Positions 21,748 through 32,117 of a stretch of DNA of 64,000 nucleotides are shown in pieces. Position 1 is the stretch's first letter; every line of letters begins with the position of its first letter. Position numbers and translations under genes: made by a program. The DNA comes from Lindgomyces ingoldianus (taxonomy: Eukaryota > Ascomycota > Dothideomycetes > Pleosporales > Lindgomycetaceae): positions 879,785-943,784 of the forward strand of contig NW_022985182.1 in assembly GCF_010093535.1 (NCBI RefSeq). The letters run 5' to 3'. The notes under the pieces are model-generated. The model was not told the DNA's origin, made no database searches, and saw nothing but the letters and a program-made list of their open reading frames with translations.

Positions 21748-24024
21748 TCAGATATCTCGAAGTGCATCTTGGAGTTGCGAGAAGCGGTTACAACCTTCTT
21801 CCTTGGAGGTTACAAGGGTTAGCGAAGGGAGGAAAAGTATTATTGCCCCAGGGATTAATATCCTTACATTCTTATTACTGCTAGGCCATTCCTTGCCTGA
21901 AAAAAAACTTGTGATGCTAGAGATACTTTTGCAGCGCCTTGGTAAAAAGGGGCAGTGGGGTATGCTGCGTTGGCTGGAATGTTCTGAGACTGGCCTTGAG
22001 CGTGCCAGAGAGGGCGTGTTAGAGAATGTGTGGTATGAGGATAGGTTCAACGGTGAAGTCGTGTCTTCGCCAGTTATTGTAATTCCGTCAAGAGCGTTGG
22101 GAAGAAGCTGAGTTTGGCCTTTTTGTGTTAGGAGGTGAAACTGTGTGCAAGGGAGGAGCTCACTATTGAGGCCGAACCCTGGGATTGAGTGAGGGGGTGT
22201 TAACTCAAATTGCGGGAGGTTGTTATCGCAGCCCGACATACCTGACGGATTCTCTCTTATATTAGTATTGACTTTGGGATTCTGGCACTCTAGAGAACGT
22301 AGATCTGGAGGGCTCTTGTCCAAATCGGCATCGTCTGTGGCTGCAAAAGACTGCTCAGGTTCTACTGGACCTTGAATGATCTCCAGTTCGGGTGTAGAAA
22401 GTTGGTGCGTGGCATTCGATGCTATTGCTTCATTTTCGGAGACGACTGAGGCCTGAGCACTGTCATGTCGTAAGGAAAAGCGAGGTTCGAGATAAGTCTC
22501 CGTATCCGGGCCCACAATCCGGACATTGTCATCCTGCTCCAAGAATGATGAGGGATAAGAATCCGCACCCGGACGCGAGGGCAGGTCTTGGATACTAGTG
22601 GGAGTAACCCTTAAGATAGGAATATCACTGGGTTTGCTTGAAGTTGACTTTGGGGATTCAATTGGGGGAAATTCCGGGGCGATTGCCTGGCACACTTCCT
22701 CGGTCCAGGGTCGCTCCAAACGCTTATCATCACTCTCTAGGGCTGGAAGGGGAGCATAGTTGAAATTGGCATCGAAATCAAGCCCAATTTTGGTTTTGGG
22801 TGCCATGGACCAAATATCATCGGTTTGGTGCTGTCCAGGGGAGTTCGAGAGTGTATTTGGATTTAGAGACTTGCTTGTTTGATGAGTTATAGAATGTATC
22901 TCTTGGGGAGATTGATGTGACTCTTCGCTCATATCATGGGGCCAGTATTGCGTAGCGCGGTCCTCCCAGGATTCATGATCGGAGTAGGGTACATGGAATT
23001 GGGCAAGTATATTTAGATATGTTGTCCTCTCCACCGGGTTGGTTTTGAGACGTTCCAGTATCCAGTCTCGAATACGATGCTTGATAGCAGGATTTTCTAA
23101 AAGGGTCGGGACAACGCCATCAGTTTGGGCCCTGGTGATGGTATCGAATGACACCACCTTCCGTACTTCGAAATGGGCAGGGTCAGAGTTTCGACGGGTC
23201 ATTACCGAGTCCAAGGCTTCGCGCTGCATAAGATCTTGTTTGAACTGTTGGATCTTAACTTCGCACTCGGCGATTTCGGTCAGCAAGGCACTATATCTAG
23301 TCACAAACTCTGAGGTCTCTGGTGCTCCACTTAGGTCACCAGATCTATGTCGCTTTCGGGCCTTTTGTTCTTCGATAAATTTGGCTTGTTCGGGTCGAAG
23401 GGCATTGAATTGTCTCTTGAGCTGGTCAAGCTTGGCTAAGGTAGCCTGATATTCCATCCGTATAAGAGCGGAAGAAGGAAGGAGATCCGGCCGACTTGGT
23501 TGTGGAGGGGGTTCTGTGTCTTTGTTAAGGGTGTATCTATTTAAGAAGCCATCTGAAAAGAGATCCTGAATTTCGTACTGGTAGAAGTCATTCTCCTTGT
23601 CGATGAAAGTCCATTCAGAACCTCCCAGTGAACGTTCGGCCTGCAGGTAATCTTCTTCCATCGATCCTAATATGTCCCGTTCTTGTTCAACTTTTCGATA
23701 AGCGGCATTAAGTTCAGACGTAAAGAGGTCACCATGCCTATTGATGAATTCGCGGAGCACGCTCATAAAGGCGGCTTCCGCATCTCCAGTTTGAACCCTC
23801 CGAATACGTACTTTCTTTCCCGCAGATCTCACATTGTCGCGCTCGAGGAGCAATTTCTCTCTTTCTTCAGCCAATTTCTCTTGTATTTTTGACGCTTTCT
23901 CAAATCTCTGGCGAAAGTATAGAACAAGGTCTCTGTCCAGCCTCCGGGGCTCTCCGGGACCGGCCCCATTCCCGTGCAATTGGAGTCCGCGATCGTGGAT
24001 TCTCTCAGGGCTTGCTATCGACAT
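21748..24024 (-). CDS. CC3: large coiled-coil protein, divergent partner of D3
   Basis: Single exon, 758 aa, ATG at 24024. Residues 35-75 are a coiled coil (EKASKIQEKLAEEREKLLLE). Residues 85-160 carry a block shared with CC4 and CC5: FMSVLREF, YRKVEQERDILGSMEEDYLQ, AERSLGGSEWTFIDKENDFY. A second helical part spans 195-285. Near 295 is RRNSDPAHF, a possible 14-3-3-like phosphosite (RRSSDP in CC5). Residues about 310-365 hold the CC motif HRIRDWILERLKTNPVERTT then YLNILAQF..P..DHESWEDRATQYWPHD. The rest is acidic, Ser/Pro-rich and probably disordered. It ends with a hydrophobic stretch (VRILIPGAIILFLPSLTLV, about residues 720-740) that could be a tail anchor in a membrane. The closest relative is CC5. 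Function unknown. Confidence 0.78.
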   Translation of the reverse strand: MSIASPERIHDRGLQLHGNGAGPGEPRRLDRDLVLYFRQRFEKASKIQEKLAEEREKLLLERDNVRSAGKKVRIRRVQTGDAEAAFMSVLREFINRHGDLFTSELNAAYRKVEQERDILGSMEEDYLQAERSLGGSEWTFIDKENDFYQYEIQDLFSDGFLNRYTLNKDTEPPPQPSRPDLLPSSALIRMEYQATLAKLDQLKRQFNALRPEQAKFIEEQKARKRHRSGDLSGAPETSEFVTRYSALLTEIAECEVKIQQFKQDLMQREALDSVMTRRNSDPAHFEVRKVVSFDTITRAQTDGVVPTLLENPAIKHRIRDWILERLKTNPVERTTYLNILAQFHVPYSDHESWEDRATQYWPHDMSEESHQSPQEIHSITHQTSKSLNPNTLSNSPGQHQTDDIWSMAPKTKIGLDFDANFNYAPLPALESDDKRLERPWTEEVCQAIAPEFPPIESPKSTSSKPSDIPILRVTPTSIQDLPSRPGADSYPSSFLEQDDNVRIVGPDTETYLEPRFSLRHDSAQASVVSENEAIASNATHQLSTPELEIIQGPVEPEQSFAATDDADLDKSPPDLRSLECQNPKVNTNIRENPSGMSGCDNNLPQFELTPPHSIPGFGLNSELLPCTQFHLLTQKGQTQLLPNALDGITITGEDTTSPLNLSSYHTFSNTPSLARSRPVSEHSSQRSIPHCPFLPRRCKSISSITSFFSGKEWPSSNKNVRILIPGAIILFLPSLTLVTSKEEGCNRFSQLQDALRDI

Positions 24025-24824
24025 GGCAAAGGATGTTGAAGCTGGCTAGATGTCCAGAAGGCTGGATTCTCACGACCATACTCCAAAGGATGGACTGGAG
24101 AAAGGCAGTCGCGGAACCGTTTCAAGGCTAATAAGCAAAGGAAGGCAAATCCGCGGGCTGAGAGCTCAATGTCCAAAAGTCGATCCAAATCTGGTTTGTC
24201 AAAGAAACCTTCCGCTAGTAAACACGTGGGATTTCCTGTCCAAAGTCCGGCGGCATACGTGGGTTAATGTTAGAGGTCGCAATGAATGATTGCGTCCCAA
24301 GCAACACGGTCTCGTTTCCGACAAGGATGGTACAGCCGAAGGGGTTAATGGCTGAGCGAAAATGTGGACGGAGTCCAAGCCCACCAGCCTGATAGATAAA
24401 ATAGGCTAACGGAGTACATGCCTGCTGTGCCCTTCCAGAGCCTGATCGGTCAGGGAGTCGTAGCCCGTCGGCTGACATCGTCAAGCCCAAGAGGTTCCAG
24501 GCAGCTGGGGCGCCGCACGGAGCGCACGCCGCTTTTACTATGCAGCAGTATTTTTGCGCGCGAAGGGCAATCAGCCCCACAACCCAAATATCCCTGTGAA
24601 ACGAGGTCGAAAATTGCATATGCACGCATTCTGCGCGAAGGGAGAGAAGCTATCAAAATATGCAACCATGCAGACCACACATCTCCCCCTCATCAACCCC
24701 AAGAGAGCGCTGTCCGCAGAGCCGCCCTTCCCTGGTTTCCTGTGGCTTGGTCTCATGATGTACTTATTGCCGCCCATCGCAGTTCCAAAAATGCTGATAC
24801 CCGTTACATCTAAGAGCGGAAAAG
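24025..24824. promoter_or_regulatory. Shared bidirectional promoter region CC3/D3
   Basis: 800 bp between divergent starts. Most of it aligns with the 775 bp promoter of the CC5/D5 unit. Shared blocks include GCATACGTGGGT (24253-24264), the stretch around 24425-24545 with GATCGGTCA, CGTCGGCTGA and GCACGGAGCGCACGCCGCTT, and short blocks at about 24620-24725. Such conservation in non-coding DNA points to recent duplication and possibly to kept control sites. Confidence 0.6.
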
Positions 24825-25915
24825 ATGGCATCCGGTGGCAATCCCTGGATCTGGAGTGTTGATTATAAAGACTATTACTGTGTTACGCAAGACAACTTCG
24901 GTAAGACCACAGCAGGACTTTGTTACGAACGAAGCCTAATTGACATTTCAGGAAACAACATCTACAAATTTGCCGGACTCAATTCCCAACCAAGTTCCAA
25001 TATCCCCAACATGAACCTAGCATTCCAAGGTAATGTAGGGCCATACCCAACTACAGCGGCAGTATATCAGGCCTCAGACCCAAACATGCCTCCTCCTGGT
25101 GAATTGCCACGCACAAACCCCTGAGACATTGAACTGATGCAACGTGTAAGTTCCGCAAGATATTAGACTCGGAGTGCCCGATTTCATCCCTGGAACCCCC
25201 CACAGGGGATGGTACGAACCTTTGGATGACAGTAGGTCCAGCCAGGAATATTGGAGGAGTTGACCGAATTAAGGAATTCTAGGTTATCGGATGAGGACTG
25301 GTAGTGAAGCCCGCGCGTTCTTCAAGCAAGGAAAGGTACGATCTATGCATTTCCATAAGTGTAGAATTATCTGGTGTGCTTACAGATGGACCGAGGTCTT
25401 CGCCATGCTGCATTCAGAAGCAGCTAGCGAAACCCTAGCAAGAAATGGTGACGACAACATCACCGTTGTAATGCATCGGGGACATGTTTTTTCACAGATC
25501 CGTCGCTTTGTAATTGTCAAGGAGATGAGGAATTTCGTTTATGCCTGGTATGATCATCTCATTTACTTACTCTCCCTCTTGCTAACGGAACAGTCCAATC
25601 ACAACATATTCTGGTCGGGGCACTGCAAAACCAGGGTGTGACCCATCAGAGCATGCAATTGTCTACTTCTCTGGGAGTACGCCTCAATTGGTCCGCGAAG
25701 AGAATGAAAAGTCCATAGAACTACAAAAAGAACCAATCGGCGTTAATCCTGCAGACACCAGTTTGAGAATGCATCCCGCATCTCGCATCCGATTTGGAAA
25801 AGCATACCCTATCGAATGGAACGTTAAAGTTAAGGACATAGGGGATGTCTTGCCAGCAGACAGAACCCGACTTTGGAGATATTACCTGGAAGGGCTCAGG
25901 CCAACAGACGATTAA
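24825..25915 (+). CDS. D3: DUF6590-domain protein, divergent partner of CC3
   Basis: Six exons: 24825-24900, 24952-25098, 25160-25231, 25283-25335, 25396-25547, 25594-25915; 273 aa, the shortest of the five. It begins with the aromatic motif (PWIWSVDYKDYYCVTQDNFG..IYKF), interrupted after DNFG by a phase-1 intron also present in D4 and D5. The linker is short. The block VPDFIPGTPHRGWYEPLDDS leads into the DUF6590 domain (residues 99-273): RAFFKQGKVFAMLHSEAA, VFSQIRRFVIVKEMRNFVYA, PITTYSGRGTAKPGCDPSEH, AIVYFSG and ASRIRFGKAYPIEWNVKVKD. The splice pattern matches D5 exon for exon except that D5 has one extra intron. All junctions are in phase. The domain's molecular role is unknown. Confidence 0.85.
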
Positions 25916-27184
25916 GACGGGAAACCCCATACGTTTCTTCCAAATTCCTTTATACGTTGCTTTCTTTGCTTCCTTGATTGGAAGACTGAATCTCCTATCA
26001 GACCTCACATTACGTTGGAATTTCCCTACATCACGTTTCCTCCGCTAATAACGGCCGTTATATCTTCAGCAGAATTGCAGGCCACTTTTCCATAAGAAAA
26101 TTTGGTTCTCGGAGCTGTGAAGAACATCAAATTGAACCCAGGCAAAGTTACTACGATTGGGGTTTTAGTTTACATCTATATATACGTTAATCCAACCTCG
26201 TTGAATTACGTCTCAAGATTTTGGTCGTCGTAGCAACTGTATTGTGTTAATTAGTAATCAGCGCGAGTTAAACCTTCAAACATGCATGCGCATATCTAAT
26301 TTCTTCGGAATATCTATTTTCACGGTCCACTTTAACCCGTACATTCCTGTCGTTTCGCCCGATCGATTCAGACATCAATATTCGACGTGATTGACTCTCA
26401 TTATTACTTATACCTTTCTAGGAGTATCTAGTAAGAGCCCACCGGTGGCCTCAAAGTCTTTTTGGAACAGTCCGACTGTCGGTGGAATAGGAACTCTCCT
26501 CTCGGACCCAGCAGATGCCTCTGCACCACTTCATGATAACCTTTCTACTTTTAACTTTCGACGCTTCAAATATTTGCTTCTCTATCCATAGATGCGTGTA
26601 GCTACTGAGAATAATCCATGAAAATGGCGTACCGAAGAATGTCCCGCTTTCCGACGAGCATTTAGTCAATGCAGAGGAAAATTCAATCTGAATGGGACTG
26701 CCTCGCCGAGAACGCTTTCACTGTTTGCTCTTGTGGCGATGGGTTGAAATGGAATCGGTTTCCTTCTCCATCTGCGGAATTGACGCAAATTACTTGTTCT
26801 TAATTTGCTAGATACGAATGTCATCAAGTCTACCATGTTTGAAGTTTATTGCAAACGGAAGCACCTTTATGTGAATGCATGTACAATGGCACTTGTATAC
26901 AACCAAGCTTCAAGCTTAACGCGGGAACTCGAAGGACAAGCATTAGTATCTGTGTTCTACCCGTTACAGGCATGTCAAATTGCCTAGAAGACTCACGAGT
27001 TAACTTCCACTTTGGTCATTGAGGCCTTTTTTAGACATACCTTAGTTATTCCAGATGGATGTTGGCTCAGGTCCTCTTCCCTTTGAATCTGAAAGTCCCT
27101 CGAACGCACCCGATCATCTACTCGGGGAAAAGCCGTATCCTATTCTCGAAGTTCTGGGCAATTATGATCATGATCGAGAGGCAA
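25916..27184. other. Intergenic region, no gene recognised
   Basis: About 1.3 kb of AT-rich sequence downstream of D3. Only short frames are present. It corresponds in position to 43626-44421 behind D5; a common word, CCATGAAAATGGCGT, occurs here near 26618 and also near 45132. Confidence 0.45.
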
Positions 27185-27921
27185 TTAGATCTCCACTGGA
27201 GAACCGTCTCGGCGATATATTAGATTGGTCGGCGGTATCACGTCCAGACCAGTCCCAGGATTGACTCTCGCTAGATGTATGGGCCTACTCTCAGGACCCA
27301 TTCTCACTAAACGTGTGGATCCACATGATCCATCTCGCTCGATTTGAAACAGGAAGAAGACTCGCTGTTGCTCGAGTTGAAAGATGTAGCAGACTGGGAA
27401 ACCCCCAATCGGGCAATTAGCAATCGACCTTAGCGAGGTGGTACCGCAATTCCTGTACAAGTTGTACCCGAGTACCACAGATCCTCGTAATTTTCTTAGG
27501 GTTTTAAAGGACTCTTCATTCACGTGGAAGTGTATAGGCTTCGAAACATTTTCCTTGAGGTCATTCTCAAAATCTCCAATGGATAAACGCAGGGTAAGGA
27601 ATAGCTTACCCGTCCAGTAAGAATACCATCGAACGTTCAATCCCACCGAACGTTCAAATAACTACCAGCCCTCCAGAAAAGGGCAGATAAACCCTCTTCG
27701 TAGCTCACCTCGAAGCGGCGGCCATTTGCGAAGGCTATAGTGCGTAGATCCTGCCTCGAATGCTGACGCACTAGGAGTTTCCCAACTCCATGAGCATTTG
27801 TGCAAGCGAGTTCACCACAGAACTGCAGCCATCTCGGCCCCCATTGAATTAGCTCCGCAGTTTGAGTAAAGGCTTTTCCGGACGGTTTCTGCCAACCATC
27901 GCGCAAATTACCGTGCCACAC
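27185..27921 (-). pseudogene. Decayed gene of unknown family, copy A
   Basis: Two overlapping minus-strand frames (27921-27637 and 27646-27185) look like one polypeptide with a frameshift. The upstream part has TAELIQWGPRWLQFCGELAC then SRQDLRTIAF. The downstream part has LRLSIGDFENDLKENVSKPI, then PESRPIHLARVNPGTGLDVI and NLIYRRDGSPVEI followed by a stop. Copy B at 44422-45540 matches it (LRLSLEDLKDDVKKNTSRA; RPKDPARAHPGTALTRIRPI; NLLWCRDNSRMEI) and reads on for about 30 more codons, so copy A also has a premature end. Family unknown. Its place behind D3 mirrors copy B behind D5. Confidence 0.55.
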
Positions 27922-29918
27922 TTCACATGGAGCTGTTTCGATCAGAATATGCCTGGGTACTGCTATTTCTCACAGAATTACTTTCGTAAAAGCATGTTCA
28001 AATTTGAAATCTTGCAGTTATATGCGTTCTGGTCTCCCTATGTATGAACGGTGCAGTGGACACGTTCTGAGCTGGAGATCAACAACCCAACATGTTCTAG
28101 TCGGTCCTCTCATCAGGCGGGATTGGCATTCATGCGCCCCAACCTACAAGCTGGCCTCACCGACCGTGAGACTACATACGGCAGCATTTTCGCCACAGCA
28201 TGCCACAGCATGCCACAATGGAATGGCCTAGAAAGGAATTGCCACCCGGAATATTATTAGGGTAGAGGGATTTGATGGATTGAGGTGCATATTGCATCCT
28301 CTGACGAAATATTTGAATAAGATCTGAAACAGAAAGAAGTTCTATTTTAGATTTGAGATTAGTAGTTAAACTTTCTCATAGGAATTAAGAGAGACATAGC
28401 CTTCGGTACGCCCTCCAGGCTCACAGCTTGATAGAATTAGGTCACAGAAGGACTAGCATGAGGGCGAAAGATTGCTTGATTCATTCTATCTAGGTGCAGA
28501 GGCCCGCGCTATATACCTTCGCCCCTAGGGGGCTAGATGGCCTTGTAGGCCCTTACAGCCATGTCTTCCAAGCCCTTGAACCGACCCAGGCGGAAAACGG
28601 CTTTGTACAACATCCCAAGCTCACTTTGAGGTTGTAACCTCGGTTTCTAAGGAAGGGGATCAGATCTATGCATTTAGGGGGCACAAAACTCATTTCTTTT
28701 ACAGACATCAAAGAATTCCTCGAACGTCTTAGATGGAACGGTGATATATGAGCTTGTGGGTGCTTGCTACATTCACGGAGTCATGCCGGAGAGCTGGATC
28801 AGATGAGGATTGAGCCTTTTGTGGTCGATTTGATCTGATATGACTGTTTTAAATCGTAGGCCCTAGTTGCTAGTGAAGCCTCATGATCAGTGCTTGAGCT
28901 GGACTAGAAGATTAGACGAGACTGGACGGAGAAACCGCAAAAAGGGCCTCGAGCTAACTTCAAATTCTATAGTGGACTAGATTTAAGGTTTTGGAGCTCT
29001 CAGAGCTCCCCACCTCTGACCTTTACTAGGAGAAGTGATATTTAGGCCTAAAAAGGACGACAGATAAGTGGCAAATGATAGTCACGTGATTATATCGCTA
29101 TGCCCTAGCGGCAAGAAAGGCTCCGCGCAAATGGAAGCAGGATCACAGAGCAGTAGAACAGGAATAGCTAGAGACTAAGGAGGAGGCTCTAGTTAATGCA
29201 GACGACGAAAATTACGTACATTGGGAGTAGGGATTTATGCTCACTAGCATTTTGATGACTGGATATTTCAGAAAGATAAACACTACACAGGTGAGTCAAG
29301 AGTTGTCGCTTCCAAGATTGAACGAAGTGTTTTCTAGACATTCTAAGGCACATTTAAGCTGCATTGATTTGTGCAACTATATGCAGCGCTGCTCAGAACC
29401 TCTTAAACTTAGGAAACTAAATTTTCTTTTTATCTTATAGTCTCCACTCTTGGTGGAGACAGGGTCCTTAGAAAAGATTTCAAGGAAGCAAGAAAACATG
29501 TAGCCGTGAAGGGGGCATGAGTATGAAAGAAGTGATGTGTCGTGGACTATATGATGTATATAGCAGGGGGGGCCGCTAACACCAAAGCTGATTGGGGAGC
29601 CTATCGCAGAGCTTCAGGCTTCCAAAACATAAACAACACGATTTCCAATTTCAGTAAGGCGATCATTGAGAAGAGCCGAAAAGCTGGTTAGACATTTTCC
29701 AAGCAATATTAACCCTAAAATGTTCCCTAAAAGTCTCCTTAGACGGCCAAAGTGAAAGCATAACGTAACTTAAAGATAGCATTTTAGGTCCAATATCCAA
29801 TATCAGCGCAAAAAAGTGAGTACATGAGCGTAAATCAACGTATATCAGCTTGTAAACGTATAGAGCAACAGACTTTGGAGACAGGAAGATATCTGCCTGA
29901 GGCCGGATTAGGACCAGA
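27922..29918. other. Gene-poor region, possibly old transposon debris
   Basis: 2 kb without a supportable gene. Stops are frequent on both strands between 28,260 and 29,650. Features such as GGAGCTCTCAGAGCTCC (a palindrome near 28,995) and TATATAGCAGGGGG near 29,558 recall degraded repeat DNA, but no element ends or reverse-transcriptase motifs were found. Confidence 0.4.
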
Positions 29919-31398
29919 CTACATCCCCTTGTTCTCGCGCACCCAGTATCCGAGGAGACGAGGAACATGAGGTTCTATCACTTGGCCTAAATCCTTGACC
30001 CTGACATTGTACTGAATTGGGTGGTGGATGCCAAAATAGATCCGGGAGGCGGGATGAAGGGGTTCAACATCAGGAGCTGGGTCAACCGTGATGCGTAGAT
30101 ACTTAATCCCAGTCTCGTTTGGCAGAAGTTGCGCGTCTGTTCCTGTGGTGTGAACTACAGAATGTTCCCACGGACGAAGCCCACGCTTTGTCGTAGCCCG
30201 CCCACCGTACGTAAACACGGGACTATTACTCGTTAGACTCGACCTATTTTCCAATAGAGGAAAGGACAGGTGCTAACCAAGCGTAGCAAAACTCGGGCTT
30301 GCGTTGGACTACTATGAAACGCCTGATTTGAGAGTGGATCGCAACGCCAAATTTAACGATAGAGACGGAGTCGTTGTATTGGGTGGCAGTTGAGCCTAGC
30401 GGCTCTGGAAATAAAACGGAAAACATCTGGCAACAGTTAGGCAACTATAAATGATGGCTATCCCCTCCGGAATGACCAACTTTGCCTTCCACAAAGAAGC
30501 TTGAATGCCGAACATAGAACGCTTTGTGGTGTTAACAAGATGACAATTTTTCGCCAAAATAGACAACTGACACTTATCCAGCGGCTCGTAATGTGGAATA
30601 GTTGGGACATTTGGGTTCCACTTTCCCTCGATGGATATGCCCTCGCCGCGATCAGGTGCGGTATTCTCTGTCCAGTTCAATGCATTTAGCTTATGAAAAT
30701 TTAGACTAGACTCAACTACAATACATACTTGCTGGCTCAGAATTGTTCAAAGTCAAATTAACAATTTCTGCACGGCTATTACTTGGTGGAACAACTGCAA
30801 CCCATCATTAGCCCTTGTTTTTATTCTCCATTCTGGCGCGGAACATACCTGTCTCCTGAGAAGAGATTTGAAACATTGGAGCAGAATTTTCGTATCCGCT
30901 GCTGCCGCCATGATAAGGAGAACTATGCTCTGAAGGTTGGTGGGAATTGAATCTCTGCTGGGAGTCGCTGTGCGTTGGATATTGGGGAGGTATATAATTT
31001 GAGTAAGACGATGGGAATGGCTGCTGGTACTGGTACACTGAATGCTGCGTGGACGGGAATCCCGAACCTGATGTAGTAGCTGATGGGTTATGATATAAGA
31101 TTTGCTGATTCGAAGCTTGGGCATGATGTTGAGCGCCTATGGCCTCTGATTGGAGAGTTTGTTCCCCTGTAATGTCTTGTATCTGAGATGGAGCCTCCGA
31201 TGGTCCCGAGTCGGCTCGTTCGCGCGAATCGGCAGCAGTGTGCCACACGAGGTCATAACCTTGGCCTGTCGGATGGTTAGACTCTACTTTTAGATGTCTC
31301 CATATTTACGAGCTAGTATGCAGACCATCTTGTCGTAAATCATAACGGTAATACTGTTGGCGTTGTTGGTCAAACTGCCATTTGCCTGGTTCGGACAT
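29919..31398 (-). CDS. D4: DUF6590-domain protein, divergent partner of CC4
   Basis: Six exons: 31398-31326, 31265-30849, 30667-30572, 30521-30481, 30426-30278, 30222-29919; 359 aa, every junction in phase. The start is MSEPGKWQFDQQRQQYYRYD, the shared aromatic motif, with the phase-1 intron right after LRQDG as in D3 and D5. A Gln/Ser/Tyr-rich linker follows (QHSVYQYQQPFPSSYSNYIP). The block WNPNVPTIPHYEPLDKS leads into the DUF6590 domain: FYVRHSSFFVEGK, MFSVLFPEPLGST, IHSQIRRFIVVQRKPEFCYA, PVFTYGGRATTKRGLRPWEH, SVVHTTG and ASRIYFGIHHPIQYNVRVKD. The hallmark FGKxY..E(H/W)NVKV reads FGIHHPIQYNVRV, so this copy has drifted. The 181 bp second intron is unusually long and may hide another exon. 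Confidence 0.78.
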
Positions 31399-32117
31399 GG
31401 CTGCAAGAGCCTGGACGCGTGCGTCTTCGGGATCACACAGAACATCATTGTATTAACGGAAGTAGCACATATTTATCCGCGGCACCCTTGGTGGTACCGA
31501 TGGATGAGGCTCTGGTGCAGTTGGGTGCTTGCGAGGGCCGTGATGCGGAGTTGTCGAAAGCAATCTATGGTGTGCACACGCATGTACTCTTGCAGCATGG
31601 AGACTGCAAGAAGTGCGTGCGGGATGGTGAGGGATTGGGGTGGGTAGGCGGCCTGAGACCCGCTTGTGCACCAGCCAAGGTATGCCTGCATCGGGTGCTT
31701 ATTCCGCTTATCAGACACTTCTTCCACTCTCTGCGCCGCTTTAACGCAATCGGCTGTGCTGGCGTTCCGAGGTTGGAGGATGGGACCAGGACATTCACCC
31801 CTCGGCAGCAGTCGTCTTGCGTCACAGCTGCGCGCCTATGTCGCGGCCCAGTCGACTCATATTACACCCCCACATCGTCATTCAGTCAGCAAGCTTGATC
31901 TTCTATTTTTCCTCGTGGCTGGATGCCTGGTCATGTGCCTTCACTCTAATGCAAGACGCAGAGCCGCAAAAAAGCCCCCCATGGATCGTGGGGTTTCCCA
32001 TGCAGACGGCATTAGCCAACGGTCTGTTCCAAAAGCGCTTCAACCCCTGAATCCAGCTGACAAGAATTAGCACCGATCAGCATCACTCAAGATGCCGTCA
32101 ATTTTACCATATCACCT
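31399..32117. promoter_or_regulatory. Shared bidirectional promoter region D4/CC4
   Basis: 719 bp between divergent starts. Several open frames overlap on both strands here but none resembles a protein family. No clear similarity by eye to the promoters of units 3 and 5. Confidence 0.5.

Noticed and set aside
31357..32070. Several overlapping frames between D4 and CC4
   Set aside because: They lie in the shared promoter region, occur on both strands and have no homologs among the other units.
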